A DNA stretch of 64,000 nucleotides from Scytonema millei VB511283 (GCF_000817735.3 NZ_JTJC03000001.1:1251336-1315335), one strand, 5' to 3'. Counted from the stretch's first letter, positions 37,575 to 47,169 are shown. Notes: generated from the sequence alone by a model not told the origin. Numbers and translations are program-made.

Positions 37575-38813
37575 CTATCCTCCAGCTGGTTCGAGACGAA
37601 TCAACTGTCCATTATTATCATCTGTCAAGACATACAGCAGTCCATCAGGACTTTGGCGCACGTCGCGCACGCGCTGACCGATCTCGATCGCCTGCTGGTT
37701 GACCACATTACCCTGAGCATCTAAGTCAATGTGCCGCACATCCTGGGAGACAAGTCCACCTGCAAATAAATCGCCTTGCCATTGCGGGAATTTGTCCCCA
37801 CTATAGAATGCTAGACCCGAAGGTGCTATTGCTGGTGTCCATACCAGTTTGGGATCTACCATACCAGGGCGCGATCGCTCTTTAGTTATTTCTTCTCCGC
37901 TATATTCACGGCTGTATGTGACGATGGGCCAACCATAGTTTTCGCCTGCTTGCACGAGATTGAGTTCATCACCACCCTGCGAACCGTGTTCTGTTGCCCA
38001 TATCCGGTTATTCACTGAGTCGAAGGTCAAGCCTTGAATGTTGCGATGTCCGTAGCTCCAGATCGCAGGCTCAGCATCAGTAGATTTCACAAAGGGGTTA
38101 TCTTGTGGTATCGAACCATCATCGTTGAGCCGCACAATTTTACCAAGACGACTGCGGCGGTTTTGCGCCTGTTGACGGATTAACTCGCCATTGAGTTGAA
38201 TCGGTGGGTTGCCACCATCACCGATCGCCAATAGCATAGTACTGTCAGGCAACCAAAAGATGCGCGAACCAAAGTGTTGCAAGCCAGACTTAGTTGGGGA
38301 AACCTCAAAAATAACTTGCAGATTGCTCAAGCTTTTCCCGTCAAATGTAGCGCGGGCGAGGCGGGTGCGGTTTGCCTGCTCTGTACCGTGGGAATATGTT
38401 AGATAGACTAAGCGATTTTCAGCGAAGCGCGGGTGAACTGAAACATCCATCAAACCGGCTTGACCACCCGTAAGGACTTCGGGAACTCCTGCAATCGGTG
38501 TTGGATCGAGTTGCCCATTCCGCAGAATGCGCAATTGTCCCGATCGCTCGGTGATTAACATCGATCCATCTGGTAGCCATGCAAGGCTCCACGGATGGTC
38601 TAAGCCTTCTACTACAGTCGTTTTTTGAATGCCTTGAGCAGCAGCAACATTCCCGCTTTCAGAGACGCTAGGATTGCTCGATGATGAATTGGGCGCTGTC
38701 GTTTGTGCAGTTGTAGAGGCGTTAGGTTGTTGTGTCACAGAACAACTTGCAATAGCTAATAGGGCGATCGCACTCCCTACTCCTTTCATCCAACCGTAAG
38801 TTTTTACTTTCAT
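37575..38813 (-). CDS. PQQ-type sugar dehydrogenase (Glucose/sorbosone dehydrogenase fold), lipoprotein
   Basis: A 412-aa secreted six-bladed beta-propeller of the aldose sugar dehydrogenase (GSDH/YliI) family. The lipobox LLAIASCS gives a probable acylated Cys24 after the signal peptide, followed by a Ser/Asn/Thr-rich linker. Family motifs are HPWSLAWLPDGSMLITER, RIFWLPDSTMLLAIGDGG and YGHRNIQGLTF, and WATEHGSQGGDELNLV is also typical. Whether PQQ is the cofactor in this organism is inferred from the family. Confidence 0.88.
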   Translation of the reverse strand: MKVKTYGWMKGVGSAIALLAIASCSVTQQPNASTTAQTTAPNSSSSNPSVSESGNVAAAQGIQKTTVVEGLDHPWSLAWLPDGSMLITERSGQLRILRNGQLDPTPIAGVPEVLTGGQAGLMDVSVHPRFAENRLVYLTYSHGTEQANRTRLARATFDGKSLSNLQVIFEVSPTKSGLQHFGSRIFWLPDSTMLLAIGDGGNPPIQLNGELIRQQAQNRRSRLGKIVRLNDDGSIPQDNPFVKSTDAEPAIWSYGHRNIQGLTFDSVNNRIWATEHGSQGGDELNLVQAGENYGWPIVTYSREYSGEEITKERSRPGMVDPKLVWTPAIAPSGLAFYSGDKFPQWQGDLFAGGLVSQDVRHIDLDAQGNVVNQQAIEIGQRVRDVRQSPDGLLYVLTDDNNGQLIRLEPAGG

Positions 38814-38898
38814 ATTTGTTCGGCTGTAATCGTTTTTTATCTCTAGAGTGATAGATGAATGTGACAGAAAAATGTCGATCGCGGCGAACCTATTTATC

Positions 38899-40059
38899 CT
38901 ATTTGCCCAAGGCTAAAACAGCATTCTGCCCGCCAAAGCCAAAACTCAAACAGAGCGAGTGTCTGACTGTTGCTCTTCGCGGCGTGACGATCGCATCGAG
39001 ATCGAATTGAGGCGATCGCAGTCCCGTACATGGCGGTAATATGTGATGACGTAATGCCATCAGGCAGAATGCCGCACCAATGGCTCCAGAAGCTCCCAGA
39101 GTATGCCCCGTGGCTCCTTTTGTGGAACTTACGGGAACCCCATGAGGAAACAAATATTGAATTATTTGTGCTTCGCGCTTGTCGTTGAGCTGGGTCGCCG
39201 TACCGTGGGCATGGATGTAATCAATATCTTGCGGTGTTAAATTGCCGCGCTCCAGACATTGTTTGATTGCCGCGATCGCACTCCTACCCGTTGGCTCTGG
39301 CTGAGCTGCATGAAAAGCATCGTTTGTCAAGCCATAACCTAACACGCGACCGTAAATTTTTGCCGAACGCTGCTGGGCTATTTTTGCTGATTCCAACACC
39401 AGTACAGCCGCTGCCTCCCCCAGCACCAATCCTTCTCTATGGCGATCGAATGGATAAGCGCCAGTAGTTGCCAGTGCGCCCATCTGCCTAAATCCAGCCA
39501 AAGTTAAGGGGGTAATCGGCGCTTCAACTGCACCAACAATTGCCCGTTGGCATTGCCCAGTTTCAATTAATAAACTCCCTTGAGCGATCGCCCAAATCCC
39601 CGTCGCACATGCTGCCATTGGAGACGATACTATACCTATTGCTCCAATTTGTCTTGCTGCTATTGTAGCGATCGCATTTGGTAAAGTTTCTGAGAATTCG
39701 GGAGTGGGAGAGTGGGAGTCGGCAGTTGAAGCAACTTTTGACTTTTGACTTTCAACTTTTGACTTTATCAGCTCTTCCCAAACTGCTTGCTGGCTGCGAC
39801 TAGAACCGATGACTACGCCGCAGTCTGGTAAAGGTGGTTCCAACCCTGCATCTACTAAAGCATCTGCTACAGCTAATTGAGTTAACTGTTTTACGTCTGC
39901 TGGTTGTTTGTAAATGAATGCTAAAGGTAGAGCAGCTAGTTCTGGAAAAGGCTGCTCTAACTCAATGCCAATACAACCGAGTGTTAAGTTTTTCCAGCTG
40001 GTTTCTAAGCTTTCTCCCAAGCTGGAAATCAGAGCGATACCTGTGACGACAACTTCCAC
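38899..40059 (-). CDS. Beta-ketoacyl-ACP synthase (KAS II-like)
   Basis: A 386-aa condensing enzyme with the Cys-His-His triad: C151 in MAACATG, H285 in HAHGTAT and H319 in GATGHTLGASG, with K314 before it. It resembles FabF-like enzymes of secondary or specialised lipid pathways more than housekeeping FabF, being shorter in the N-terminal part. Residues about 98-122 (KSKVESQKSKV then STADSHSPTPEF) are encoded by intergenic-type repeats and have no counterpart expected in the fold. No acyl carrier protein gene is adjacent. Confidence 0.87.
   Translation of the reverse strand: MEVVVTGIALISSLGESLETSWKNLTLGCIGIELEQPFPELAALPLAFIYKQPADVKQLTQLAVADALVDAGLEPPLPDCGVVIGSSRSQQAVWEELIKSKVESQKSKVASTADSHSPTPEFSETLPNAIATIAARQIGAIGIVSSPMAACATGIWAIAQGSLLIETGQCQRAIVGAVEAPITPLTLAGFRQMGALATTGAYPFDRHREGLVLGEAAAVLVLESAKIAQQRSAKIYGRVLGYGLTNDAFHAAQPEPTGRSAIAAIKQCLERGNLTPQDIDYIHAHGTATQLNDKREAQIIQYLFPHGVPVSSTKGATGHTLGASGAIGAAFCLMALRHHILPPCTGLRSPQFDLDAIVTPRRATVRHSLCLSFGFGGQNAVLALGK
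39694..39768 (-). repeat. In-frame repeat insertion in the ketoacyl synthase gene
   Basis: On the plus strand the segment reads GAATTCGGGAGTGGGAGAGTGGGAGTCGG and then four ACTTTTG-type heptamers. Both motifs are spacer repeats (compare 27170-27343 and 36045-36075). It encodes about 25 low-complexity residues without breaking the frame. Confidence 0.85.
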
Positions 40060-40086
40060 GCTTTGGGGTGAGAGGTTAAGAGGAGA

Positions 40087-40103
40087 GGCGCACGGCGTGC
40101 GCC
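40087..40103. repeat. GGCGCAC-GGC-GTGCGCC palindrome
   Basis: A perfect 7-bp stem with a 3-nt loop lies between the cyclophilin stop (40126) and the ketoacyl synthase start (40059). It lacks a T-run and is likely a dispersed palindromic repeat rather than a strong terminator. Confidence 0.6.
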
Positions 40104-40125
40104 CAAATTCCCAAATTAAAATTAA

Positions 40126-40905
40126 CTATTTACCACCGTTCTTTAGCTTGTCACTGCCTTCAGTCACTTTAGCAGAGTCAATGCGATCGCCCTGTTGAAT
40201 TTTGTCTACTACGTCCATACCGCTAGTCACTTTACCAAATACGGCGTAATCTCCGTCGAGAAAACTCAAATCGGCAAGGGCGAAATAAAACTGAGAAGAG
40301 GCGGAATCTGGCTGTTGCGATCGCGCCATAGCTACAGCCCCTCTAAGATGCTGTAAAACTGGTTGTTTTCTAACTCCCGCACTTTTCAGCGTCCGACTGT
40401 AGATCGGATCTGTTGCTCCTGTTGGCTTAATTTCTAAAGGAATCTGACGTTCTGTTCCTGTATCTGGATCGATAAAACCGCCAGTTCCTAGACGCTGAGG
40501 TGAAAAATTGGGGTTTTTGCTTTGCGGATCTCCTCCTTGCACCACAAAAGGTTGTTCTGGTGGTCTGCTCTGGGGACCGATCACTCGATGGAATACGAGT
40601 CCATCATAGACACCCCGTTGTACCAAATCGACAAAATTGCCAGCAGTCAGAGGTGCATTCTTGCCATCTACCTCGATAGTAATTGGCTGCCCCTTCACCG
40701 TCATCACAACTGTTGCCGTTCCCTCTAGAGTTGGTAAATTCTTCATTTGAACGCTACTTGTTTGAATTGCAGGTACAGGTGTGGTTTCAGCCACCGCATT
40801 GTCGGGGGAAGCAGAATTAGCCACTGGGTTAGGCGTACATCCTGCCAAATATAACCCACCAATCATTAATACTAAAACCAACCACTGCCGGACTTTTAAC
40901 TGCAT
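40126..40905 (-). CDS. Cyclophilin-type peptidyl-prolyl isomerase, lipoprotein
   Basis: A 259-aa protein. The lipobox YLAGC places the acylated Cys at 23, so it is exported and membrane-anchored. After a linker the cyclophilin domain runs from about 60 to 250, with VFHRVIGPQ, FVVQGGDPQSKNPN, AMARSQQPDSASSQFYFAL and FLDGDYAVFGKVTSGMDVVDKI. The catalytic Arg is in FHRV. It likely assists folding of proteins outside the cytoplasm (periplasm or thylakoid lumen). Next on the same strand, 66 bp on, is the ketoacyl synthase. Confidence 0.9.
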   Translation of the reverse strand: MQLKVRQWLVLVLMIGGLYLAGCTPNPVANSASPDNAVAETTPVPAIQTSSVQMKNLPTLEGTATVVMTVKGQPITIEVDGKNAPLTAGNFVDLVQRGVYDGLVFHRVIGPQSRPPEQPFVVQGGDPQSKNPNFSPQRLGTGGFIDPDTGTERQIPLEIKPTGATDPIYSRTLKSAGVRKQPVLQHLRGAVAMARSQQPDSASSQFYFALADLSFLDGDYAVFGKVTSGMDVVDKIQQGDRIDSAKVTEGSDKLKNGGK

Positions 40906-41031
40906 TTGCCTCTTCGATCGCGCTTAGGTAAAAAGTTTCAGAAGGCAAAATCTTGCTTCCGAATGCTCTACCAGGGTACATCTGCTTCCCCAAAGCAAAT
41001 TCTGCATTTTTAATTAAATTACTTGATGAAA

Positions 41032-41634
41032 TTACAGTCCTTCTAGCGGCACAGCTAAAAATCGAGCCAATTCTGCTCCATCGTTCTCCAGCTTAGTAAT
41101 AGATAGAGGTTGACCTACTCGCGTCAATGGAATATTGCGTCGTCCCTTGACTCGTATATAAAGTTCTCGACGCGGGTTCAAGCCTTCTTTAATCTCTAAA
41201 CGCACAGCTTGAATGTCTTGTAAGGGAGCTTTAATTTCGATGCGGCGGTTTTTCCCCGGAAATCCCCACCGAAAAATGTGAAATTCACCCTTCTCCTTGT
41301 CAAACTCATTGTAGCCACCGCCTACATCCAGCAAAATCATGCCCCACAGATACAGCGCTAGCAGCAGACCCGCGACTCCATAAAATCCAATCGCTATACC
41401 TTGGGGAATGAAAACGAGCTGGGTCGGCTCGGCAAAAGGAATTAAATTAATTTGCAAGTAACTAGAAAGTCCAGCCAAGAAAAAGCCTATCCCACCGATG
41501 GAGACGACTGTAGCCCACCAGTAATTGCTGAATCGTCGCGAACCTAAAACTTTCTGATTCAAGCAGCTGGAAGTACTATTCTTGTTTGCCTTAGCTTCCG
41601 AATCACCGGAATTGGTGGTTGTTGATGCCGTCAT
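41032..41634 (-). CDS. ycf4: Photosystem I assembly protein Ycf4
   Basis: A thylakoid membrane protein of 200 aa that helps assemble photosystem I. The conserved block VLGSRRFSNYWWATVVSIGG leads into the first membrane segment, and FIPQGIAIGFYGVAGLLLAL is the second. The soluble C-terminal domain contains FRWGFPGKNRRIEI and DIQAVRLEIKEGLNPRRELY. The N terminus has about 27 extra Ser/Thr/Asn-rich residues. It is divergent from psbD across 410 bp, an arrangement common in cyanobacteria. Confidence 0.94.
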   Translation of the reverse strand: MTASTTTNSGDSEAKANKNSTSSCLNQKVLGSRRFSNYWWATVVSIGGIGFFLAGLSSYLQINLIPFAEPTQLVFIPQGIAIGFYGVAGLLLALYLWGMILLDVGGGYNEFDKEKGEFHIFRWGFPGKNRRIEIKAPLQDIQAVRLEIKEGLNPRRELYIRVKGRRNIPLTRVGQPLSITKLENDGAELARFLAVPLEGL

Positions 41635-42044
41635 GTCACTACCCTGCTCAGTTAAACTACTGAAGGCGGTTTTCCACTCTTATTATTCACATAGTAGGTT
41701 TCCTGATTCAACCTGTGAACAATCTGAGAGAACTGAGAAAACTTGTGTCAAATTGTAAAAATTCTCATATTTGATTAGACTATAATCTAACACTAAACAC
41801 CCAATCCGCTTTTGTGGATTGGGCTTGAGGTGCGGTCACTGCGATCGATTAAGAAACATTAATCAGCCGTGCTGTCAAGTTACTGCTTTTCGCGGCAACA
41901 CTGACATGGCATTCTAGTGAGAAAGGCGTTAATTACTACAACGATTTTCTTGCCTGCGGAGTTGGATCTAAACCATCTCCTAGTCAACAAAAAGTTAATT
42001 CCTCAAAAAGCGTTGCAATTTTTAGTAAACCCAGAGGATTTTAA
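41635..42044. promoter_or_regulatory. Divergent ycf4-psbD control region
   Basis: The 410-bp spacer has no gene. A perfect TATAAT at 41781-41786 on the plus strand is a candidate -10 for psbD; no -35 lies at the usual distance (TTGTAA at 41753 is 22 bp away). Just downstream is a hairpin at 41800-41823: CCCAATCCGC, TTTT loop, GTGGATTGGG. This would leave a psbD leader of roughly 250 nt. A Shine-Dalgarno AGAGGA precedes the psbD ATG. Confidence 0.5.
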
Positions 42045-43103
42045 ATGACAATTGCAGTAGGACGCGCACCGAGTCAAAGAGGATGGTTTGACGTTCTCGA
42101 CGACTGGCTCAAGCGCGATAGATTTGTATTCGTCGGTTGGTCGGGGCTATTACTATTCCCCTGCGCCTACCTAGCACTAGGAGGATGGCTGACCGGAACC
42201 ACATTCGTCACCTCGTGGTACACGCACGGGATTGCCAGCAGCTACTTGGAAGGAGCCAACTTCTTAACCGTAGCCGTATCGACCCCAGCCAACAGCATGG
42301 GACACTCGTTGCTGTTCTTGTGGGGACCAGAAGCGAACTGGGACTTCACGCGCTGGTGTCAGTTGGGTGGCTTGTGGGCATTTGTCGCCTTACACGGGGC
42401 ATTTGCACTGATTGGATTCTGCCTGCGGCAGTTAGAGATTGCCCGCTTGGTGGGGATCAGACCATACAACGCATTAGCATTCACAGGTCCAATTGCGGTG
42501 TTTGTGAGCGTCTTCTTGCTCTACCCCTTGGGACAGTCCGGCTGGTTCTTTGCGCCATCATTTGGAGTCGCGGCAATCTTCCGGTTCTTGCTGTTCTTCC
42601 AAGGGTTCCATAACTGGACGCTCAACCCCTTCCACATGATGGGAGTCGCCGGGGTATTAGGAGGAGCGCTGTTGTGCGCGATTCACGGGGCGACGGTGGA
42701 AAACACGCTGTTTGAAGACGGCGATAGCTCCAACACCTTCCCTGCCTTCAACCCGACTCAATCGGAAGAGACCTATTCGATGGTGACGGCAAACCGCTTC
42801 TGGTCGCAGATTTTCGGGATTGCCTTTTCCAACAAGCGCTGGTTGCACTTCTTCATGCTGTTCGTGCCAGTGACTGGTTTGTGGATGAGTGCAGTGGGAG
42901 TCGTCGGCTTGGCGGTGAACCTGCGGGCATATGACTTCGTCTCTCAAGAGCTGCGGGCAGCGGAAGACCCCGAGTTCGAGACTTTCTACACCAAGAACAT
43001 TCTGCTCAACGAGGGCATCCGTGCCTGGATGGCACCTCAAGACCAACCCCACGAAAACTTCGAGTTCCCTGAGGAGGTTCTACCACGTGGAAACGCCCTA
43101 TAA
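42045..43103 (+). CDS. psbD: Photosystem II reaction centre protein D2
   Basis: D2 binds, with D1, the primary charge-separation pigments, QA and the non-haem iron in the thylakoid membrane. It is 352 aa and full length, starting [20 protein letters not shown] and ending EVLPRGNAL. Five membrane helices are present. The QA/iron-binding segment [20 protein letters not shown] and the iron-ligand histidine region [14 protein letters not shown] are intact. Base use is more GC-rich than in its neighbours, as usual for a highly expressed gene. The last 17 bp overlap psbC. Confidence 0.98.
   Translation: MTIAVGRAPSQRGWFDVLDDWLKRDRFVFVGWSGLLLFPCAYLALGGWLTGTTFVTSWYTHGIASSYLEGANFLTVAVSTPANSMGHSLLFLWGPEANWDFTRWCQLGGLWAFVALHGAFALIGFCLRQLEIARLVGIRPYNALAFTGPIAVFVSVFLLYPLGQSGWFFAPSFGVAAIFRFLLFFQGFHNWTLNPFHMMGVAGVLGGALLCAIHGATVENTLFEDGDSSNTFPAFNPTQSEETYSMVTANRFWSQIFGIAFSNKRWLHFFMLFVPVTGLWMSAVGVVGLAVNLRAYDFVSQELRAAEDPEFETFYTKNILLNEGIRAWMAPQDQPHENFEFPEEVLPRGNAL
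43071..43077 (+). promoter_or_regulatory. Ribosome binding site of psbC inside psbD
   Basis: GAGGAGG lies within the last codons of psbD, 9 nt before the GTG at 43087. Its strength decides the psbC start in favour of this GTG. Confidence 0.85.
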
Positions 43104-44487
43104 TTCATCGTTTAATCGCGGCTTGACCTTAGGTGGCGGTCGCGACCAAGAATCTTCAGGATTTGCCTGGTGGGCTGGTAACGCCCGATTGATCAACTTA
43201 TCCGGTAAACTGTTGGGCGCTCACGTTGCCCACTCAGGTTTGATTGTTTTCTGGGCAGGAGCAATGACTTTATTTGAAGTCGCTCACTTCATCCCAGAAA
43301 AACCAATGTACGAGCAAGGTTTAATCTTGCTACCTCACCTGGCATCTCTCGGTTGGGGTGTAGGTCCTGGTGGAGAAGTCATCGATACTTTCCCTTACTT
43401 CGTCGTTGGCGTATTACACCTGATCTCTTCCGCAGTGTTGGGATTTGGTGGAATTTACCACGCGATTCGCGGTCCAGAAACTTTAGAAGAGTACTCCTCT
43501 TTCTTTGGTTACGACTGGAAAGATAAGAACAAGATGACCAGCATCATTGGTTTCCACCTGATTATTTTGGGATGTGGGGCATTGTTGCTGGTGCTGAAAG
43601 CCATGTTCTTTGGCGGTTTGTACGACACCTGGGCTCCTGGCGGTGGTGACGTTCGCGTCATCTCTAACCCCACCCTCAACCCCGCAGTTATCTTTGGTTA
43701 TTTACTGAAGTCGCCGTTTGGCGGCGAAGGCTGGATTGTCAGCGTCAATAACTTAGAAGATGTCGTTGGCGGTCACATTTGGGTTGGTTTGACTTGTATC
43801 GCTGGCGGAATCTGGCACATTGTAACCAAGCCTTTTGCTTGGGCGCGTCGTGCTTTCATCTGGTCTGGTGAAGCATATCTATCCTACAGCTTGGGCGCTC
43901 TGTCCTTAATGGGCTTCATTGCCTCCTGTATGGTTTGGTACAACAACACCGTTTATCCCAGCGAATTCTACGGTCCTACAGGTCCAGAAGCTTCTCAAGC
44001 TCAAGCTTTGACTTTCTTGATCCGCGACCAACGCTTGGGTGCTAACGTCGGTTCCGCTCAAGGTCCTACAGGTCTGGGTAAATACTTGATGCGCTCTCCT
44101 ACAGGGGAAATCATCTTTGGTGGTGAGACAATGCGTTTCTGGGATTTCAAAGGTCCTTGGTTGGAGCCACTACGCGGTCCCAACGGTCTTGACTTAGAAA
44201 AAATCAAGAATGACATTCAGCCTTGGCAAGCACGTCGTGCTTCTGAGTACATGACCCACGCACCTCTGGGTTCTCTAAACTCTGTGGGTGGTGTGGCTAC
44301 GGAGATTAACTCCTTTAACTATGTATCTCCTCGTGCTTGGTTGGCTACTTCTCACTTCGTACTAGGCTTTTTCTTCCTAGTCGGTCACTTATGGCACGCC
44401 GGTCGCGCTCGCGCTGCGGCTGCTGGTTTCGAGAAAGGTATCAACCGTGAATCCGAGCCAGTAATGGCTATGGGCGAATTAGACTAA
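43087..44487 (+). CDS. psbC: Photosystem II CP43 antenna protein
   Basis: CP43 binds about a dozen chlorophylls and supplies ligands to the oxygen-evolving Mn cluster. The GTG at 43087 begins [20 protein letters not shown]; it gives 466 aa and overlaps psbD by 17 bp, as known for many cyanobacteria and plastids. The six-helix antenna fold is complete, with the large lumenal loop containing [20 protein letters not shown], including the Glu and Arg next to the Mn cluster. An upstream ATG at 42931 would only extend into psbD in another frame and is rejected. Confidence 0.98.
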   Translation: METPYNSSFNRGLTLGGGRDQESSGFAWWAGNARLINLSGKLLGAHVAHSGLIVFWAGAMTLFEVAHFIPEKPMYEQGLILLPHLASLGWGVGPGGEVIDTFPYFVVGVLHLISSAVLGFGGIYHAIRGPETLEEYSSFFGYDWKDKNKMTSIIGFHLIILGCGALLLVLKAMFFGGLYDTWAPGGGDVRVISNPTLNPAVIFGYLLKSPFGGEGWIVSVNNLEDVVGGHIWVGLTCIAGGIWHIVTKPFAWARRAFIWSGEAYLSYSLGALSLMGFIASCMVWYNNTVYPSEFYGPTGPEASQAQALTFLIRDQRLGANVGSAQGPTGLGKYLMRSPTGEIIFGGETMRFWDFKGPWLEPLRGPNGLDLEKIKNDIQPWQARRASEYMTHAPLGSLNSVGGVATEINSFNYVSPRAWLATSHFVLGFFFLVGHLWHAGRARAAAAGFEKGINRESEPVMAMGELD

Positions 44488-44490
44488 CAC

Positions 44491-44557
44491 AATTTTGGGG
44501 TTGGAGTTAAGCTCCACCCTAAATTGATAAGGCTCCTGCGTTAGAGCGGGAGCCTTT
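44491..44557 (+). terminator. Tandem hairpins after psbDC
   Basis: A first hairpin pairs AATTTTGGGGTTGGAG with CTCCACCCTAAATT (44491-44525, one bulge). A second is AAGGCTCCTGC, loop GTTAGA, GCGGGAGCCTT (44529-44556; 11 bp with one wobble), followed by TTCGC. They lie directly after the psbC stop and are the likely end and 3' stabiliser of the psbDC message. Confidence 0.75.
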
Positions 44558-44663
44558 CGCATGGCACGGGTTTTATGACAGAATCTTTATATGTGGTGCA
44601 AAGGAGATACCTGAGCGAAGTGCGATCGCAGTTATTGCTTCTTGCTCACTCCAATCTCAGTTG

Positions 44664-44861
44664 ATGGTGACGACTATGCCAGATTCAAACTTAACCGATC
44701 GCCTACAATGGACGACTGAAGCCCAAATTAAATTAAAAAAGATTCCCTTTTTCGTTCGTTCTCAGGCAATCTCGCGCATAGAACAGTTGACGCGATCGCG
44801 GGGTCAAGATATTGTAACGGCAGAGATTGTCGAACAAGCCAGGTTAGAGTTCGGACAATAA
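44664..44861 (+). CDS. PCP_red-type small protein
   Basis: A 61- to 65-aa protein matching the short C-terminal domain also found at the end of light-independent protochlorophyllide reductase subunit [48 protein letters not shown]. That domain helps bind or position the protochlorophyllide reductase substrate; as a free-standing protein its role is unclear. The start could be ATG 44664 or ATG 44676 (MPDSNLTDR), as neither has a strong ribosome site. It follows psbC by about 180 bp. Confidence 0.78.
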   Translation: MVTTMPDSNLTDRLQWTTEAQIKLKKIPFFVRSQAISRIEQLTRSRGQDIVTAEIVEQARLEFGQ

Positions 44862-45070
44862 TGAATTTAAGCTTGATTTTAAAGATTGAGAGTGCGATCG
44901 CGCTGTTTCTTCAAGCTCTCGCTATTTTGCTGCCAATTGCATTTTTGTACGTGCATTATCTTCGGTGTTTCTGTACGTGCCAGCACAACATGGGCAACAC
45001 AAGCAGCACAACCAACAGTCATCATTTTTATTTTCCTCTCATTATTCACTGCTACCTAGATAAATACTGA
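44861..45070 (+). CDS. Possible small membrane protein, doubtful
   Basis: The ATG overlaps the previous stop (TAATG), the classic layout of translational coupling. The first 37 residues are one hydrophobic segment (IALFLQALAILLPIAFLYV); the rest (NTSSTTNSHHFYFPL) has no coding character. It may be a short true membrane peptide or chance. Confidence 0.25.
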   Translation: MNLSLILKIESAIALFLQALAILLPIAFLYVHYLRCFCTCQHNMGNTSSTTNSHHFYFPLIIHCYLDKY

Positions 45071-45684
45071 TAGTAGTTGCGGTTTAGAAGCTTATATATG
45101 TACTTAATCTTTAAAGATAACATAAGTATTTGTATTGATTTGCGCTCTATGAAGTCTCTGTAACCACTGTTCTAATTACTTGGATTACGAGTTTTCAGCG
45201 ATCGCAGTATGGTTTGTAGTTATCAACTCAATAGACTCATCTTAAAAAATATCTCATCTACTATACAGTTATCCTGCTGTGAGCTGAGATGAGTAGCATT
45301 GAAAATCTTCAAAATTATTAGAATTTACTACAGAAAATAAATAGAACTCTACTATTAAGCAAATTTAGTTATTAATATCGTTAATTTCTGCCAAAATACA
45401 AGTTAGTAATTATAGGCAAACTTTAGCTTCGAGAGTAAACAATTCGAGTAATTGCTCTTTCCGTATAATTTCGCGGTGCTATAAATCAGTGTAATTTCTA
45501 TTGGGTACTGATTCAATATGAAGTTAATTTTAATTTGTCATTGATGTATGTAAATAAAACTTGAACCGTGCAAGGCAAATTCATGATTTGCTTTGGACAA
45601 ACTTGACTGTGGTTATTTTTCTGACAAGAAGTAGATATTCAGACAAATAACTAGAAGCAAAGTATTACTTTCCAGAGGGATGAT
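45071..45684. other. AT-rich 600-bp spacer, no gene seen
   Basis: No open frame, RNA fold or repeat array stands out. It separates the photosynthesis block from the polysaccharide cluster and should hold the promoter of the DUF4832 gene; an AGAGGGATGAT ribosome site lies right before that gene. Confidence 0.5.
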
Positions 45685-47169
45685 ATGAAAATTAAGAATA
45701 CAGTTCGATCCTTGAAACTGTCTGTAGCTTTACTAGCAAGTATGGCGATCGCGGGTTCTTGTACTGCTGCTCAAGCTCCTTCTATAGTCACAACAACGTA
45801 TCAAAGTAGTTCCGAAAATTTTTCCAATCCTGAAAGAGGATTTTATAAGTCAATCGATCCCCCTTATAAAAAGCCCGATACTCCTTCTCCTCCACTACAA
45901 ATTTCCGAGCTACAAAAAGTGAGAAACGAGAACATGTCTATGATTCGACGGTATTATCTACTTTCAGAATTCAAAGATAAACCAATTTCTCAATCTTATC
46001 TTGACATGATATCAAAGGATTTTGAAACAGCCAGACAAGCTGGAATTAAAATGATTATCCGGTTTACATACAATTGGTTGGGAGGAGGTGATGATGCGCC
46101 ACGGGATATAATACTCTCTCATCTCGATCAGTTACAGCCGATATTAAGATCTAACTCTGATGCGATCGCTTACATGGAAGCAGGTTTTATTGGCAACTGG
46201 GGAGAATGGCACCATTCAAGTAATAAACTCATAGATTCTCATGGAAATGCTACTGAAGATGCCAGAAAAGTTCTTTTGAAGATTTTGTCTGTACTCCCAC
46301 GTAAGCGAATGGTTGCAGTCCGGTACTTTTTTCACAAAAAGCAAGTACTTAATAATATCAACCCTCTTACACTTGCAGAAGCATTTAATGGTTCCGAGCG
46401 GGCTAGAATAGGGCATCATAATGATGCTTTTCGGCATGACGCACTAGATTGGGGAACCTACACGGGGGCAACTCCAATTGATATAGAGCGAGAAAAAACA
46501 TGGCTAAACCTCGATACCCAGTATGTAGTACAGGGTGGTGAACCTGCTGTTGCAGATAGCGATCCACCCGAATATAACAACTGCTCTAACTCTTTAGTTG
46601 ACCTTGCCCGTATGCATTGGAGTGGCATGACAGTCAACGCTAACGGAACCTCTACAGAACCTGTATATCAGAAGTGGAGAGAGCAAGGCTGTATGGGGGA
46701 AATCCAACGCCGTTTAGGATATCGCTTCCGCCTGATAGATTCAGCCATTCCAGATAAGGTAAAACCTGCTGGAACTTTTTCAATGAAATTTAAGATTACC
46801 AATGATGGGTGGGCAAGCCCCTACAACTCTCGCAACTTAGAAGCAATCCTACGTCATCGTCAAACAGGCAAGGAATACTACTTGCCTATTCCTGAAGCTA
46901 TACGTATGTGGATGCCAGGTACTACCAAAGAAGTAAATATTGTATCTGGGATCCCAGCGAATATCCCAGCTGGAGAATATCAGGTGTTATTAAATCTACC
47001 CGATCCTGCTCCTAAATTATATAAGCGCCCAGAGTATTCAATCAGGTTTGCTAATCAAAATGTTTGGGAAGCGTCTACAGGATATAATTCGTTATTAAGA
47101 AGTATCGTTGTCGATCCAAATGTAGGAGGAGACACTTATTCCAGCAATCAATTCTTTAAGTCACGTTAG
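45685..47169 (+). CDS. Secreted DUF4874/DUF4832 protein
   Basis: A 494-aa exported protein with a signal peptide of lipoprotein type (AIAGSC near residue 26). The N-terminal domain (about 40-215) begins with SSENFSNPERGFYKS, the DUF4874 hallmark, and contains QAGIKMIIRFTYN and AYMEAGFIGNWGEWH, which look like strands of a TIM-barrel glycosidase-like fold. The C-terminal DUF4832 part (about 220-480) ends in a beta-sandwich. Catalytic function has not been shown for the family; a role in polysaccharide binding or cleavage is inferred from its place at the head of the polysaccharide cluster. Confidence 0.85.
   Translation: MKIKNTVRSLKLSVALLASMAIAGSCTAAQAPSIVTTTYQSSSENFSNPERGFYKSIDPPYKKPDTPSPPLQISELQKVRNENMSMIRRYYLLSEFKDKPISQSYLDMISKDFETARQAGIKMIIRFTYNWLGGGDDAPRDIILSHLDQLQPILRSNSDAIAYMEAGFIGNWGEWHHSSNKLIDSHGNATEDARKVLLKILSVLPRKRMVAVRYFFHKKQVLNNINPLTLAEAFNGSERARIGHHNDAFRHDALDWGTYTGATPIDIEREKTWLNLDTQYVVQGGEPAVADSDPPEYNNCSNSLVDLARMHWSGMTVNANGTSTEPVYQKWREQGCMGEIQRRLGYRFRLIDSAIPDKVKPAGTFSMKFKITNDGWASPYNSRNLEAILRHRQTGKEYYLPIPEAIRMWMPGTTKEVNIVSGIPANIPAGEYQVLLNLPDPAPKLYKRPEYSIRFANQNVWEASTGYNSLLRSIVVDPNVGGDTYSSNQFFKSR

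Noticed and set aside
42931-43086. N-terminal extension of psbC
   Set aside because: Reads out of frame through psbD; the GTG at 43087 has its own strong ribosome site and gives the usual protein length.
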